64,000 nt of DNA from Paenibacillus paeoniae (GTDB lineage Bacteria > Bacillota > Bacilli > Paenibacillales > Paenibacillaceae). Below are positions 63,464 through 64,000 of the stretch, one piece after another. The stretch covers positions 620,001-684,000 of the forward strand of contig NZ_QUBQ01000001.1 of assembly GCF_003388735.1 (NCBI RefSeq), given 5' to 3'. Within the stretch, counting starts at the first letter, position 1. The number at the start of each line of letters is the position of its first letter. The translations under genes were made by a program, and so were the position numbers. Under the pieces are notes generated by a model. The model did no database searches. It was not told where the DNA came from and worked only from the letters and a program-made list of their open reading frames with translations.

Positions 63464-64000
63464 GTGAAAGAGCGATTAATTCGGCTAATGCGAATAATTA
63501 ATTTAATACAATCCAAACCGGGAATTCTTGCAAGGGAGTTAGCAGAACGGTGTGAAACATCCGAGAGGAATATCTACCGTGATATTTTAGCGCTGCATGC
63601 GATGAGTATTCCGATATCCAATTATGGGCATAGTAAAGGCTATGCTTTTATTAGTAATTTCTCCATGTATCCATTGGATTGGACGGAACAGGAAGCTTTG
63701 GCGTTTTCGATGTTGCCCTCTGTACTAGATCAAATAAAGTCATTGCTCCCAGAAGGTTTTGACTCTGCCTTGGAAAAAGTCATGGGTGTTCATAAGAAAG
63801 AAAAGTCGAAGCGGGTCGATATTCTACAGCATGTCACAGATATCATTCAAATGGGAACCCCCGCCTATCGTGATGAAGAAGGAGGAGCTTCGTTCCTTTA
63901 CGATATCATTCAAGCAAGTTTATCTCAGAATACGATAAGAACCGTTTATTATACGCAAAGTCGTGATGAGGAGTCCGAGAGAGACATCGATCCTTATTAT
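63464..64000 (+). CDS. HTH-WYL transcriptional regulator (cut by the window edge)
   Basis: The first 179 residues of a YafY-type regulator, running off the right edge. GTG 63464 follows AGGGGAGA. The N-terminal winged helix reads RLMRIINLIQSKPGILAREL, then AERCETSERNIYRDILALHA (~23-42). The WYL domain begins near residue 150 (NTIRTVYYTQSRDEE). WYL regulators often sense nucleic acid or ligands and control defence or DNA-damage genes. Whether it lies inside the sigK element cannot be decided here. Confidence 0.8.
   Translation, partial: MKERLIRLMRIINLIQSKPGILARELAERCETSERNIYRDILALHAMSIPISNYGHSKGYAFISNFSMYPLDWTEQEALAFSMLPSVLDQIKSLLPEGFDSALEKVMGVHKKEKSKRVDILQHVTDIIQMGTPAYRDEEGGASFLYDIIQASLSQNTIRTVYYTQSRDEESERDIDPYY

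Larger units (their letters stand above)
55025..64000. mobile_element. Left part of a sigK-intervening (skin-like) element
   Basis: The DNA diverges from sigK at 55025 and stays AT-rich to the window edge. It holds a DarTG toxin-antitoxin pair, three tyrosine recombinases, several orphan small genes and a truncated regulator; the sigK 3' part never reappears, so the right end lies beyond 64000. The B. subtilis skin element uses the serine recombinase SpoIVCA; none is visible here, so excision may depend on the tyrosine recombinases or on a gene outside the window. The extent of the element is inferred, and later insertions within it cannot be excluded. Confidence 0.65.

Noticed and set aside
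55025-64000. SpoIVCA-type serine recombinase
   Set aside because: Looked for because of the skin comparison, but no resolvase-type catalytic motif is seen on either strand in this part.

Overview
The window reads as chromosomal DNA of a spore-forming Firmicute, most likely Paenibacillus. Signs of this are a split sporulation sigma factor gene (sigK), a Spo0E-like phosphatase, VanW, YHYH and DinB family genes, AGGAGG-type ribosome binding sites with frequent TTG/GTG starts, and a mix of GC-richer metabolic operons with AT-rich accessory DNA. I saw no rRNA, tRNA or CRISPR array.

Layout. 0-5 kb: a BtrH-like protein converging on a one-module NRPS that has half a condensation domain, a probable glycine A domain and a decayed epimerase-type domain. 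5-9.2 kb: lipoproteins, a membrane protein and decayed genes (NUDIX, HAD, ABC ATPase tail). 9.2-19 kb: TetR/MFS efflux pair, two paralogous small anchored proteins, a parallel beta-helix protein, VanW, DinB, an acetyltransferase-like protein and a histidine phosphatase.

19.3-31.8 kb is the most striking metabolic region: a co-directional set coding for urocanase-like, thiohydantoin-desulfurase-like (former DUF917), histidine-ammonia-lyase-like, hydantoinase and two carbamoyl-amidohydrolase enzymes, then an OpuC-type ABC transporter and an IclR regulator. This order fits uptake of ergothioneine and its breakdown to trimethylamine, sulfide, CO2, ammonia and glutamate. The lyase lacks the MIO-forming Ala-Ser-Gly triad and the hydratase departs from urocanase at signature positions, which argues against ordinary histidine use.

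32.6-47.8 kb looks like an organosulfur and peptide scavenging region: CocE-type hydrolase, HAD protein, Dpp/Opp transporter, two flavin monooxygenases, MetY and a MetNIQ transporter whose ATPase lacks the NIL domain. Two operons here share an unusual leader: promoter, CymR-like box, CCGG mini-hairpin and intrinsic terminator. Sulfide released by the ergothioneine pathway could be fixed by MetY. 47.8-54.5 kb holds VOC, DinB, YdeI-like, YHYH, a D-threonine-aldolase-like PLP enzyme, an M20 peptidase and a pRiA4b ORF-3-like protein.

At 54.68 kb sigK begins and breaks off after codon 115, at about the place where the skin element interrupts sigK in Bacillus subtilis. The AT-rich DNA from there to the right edge is best read as the left part of a sigK-intervening element. 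It carries a DarT/DarG ADP-ribosylation toxin-antitoxin pair, three successive tyrosine recombinases, several unknown small genes, structured intergenic segments and a truncated WYL-domain regulator.
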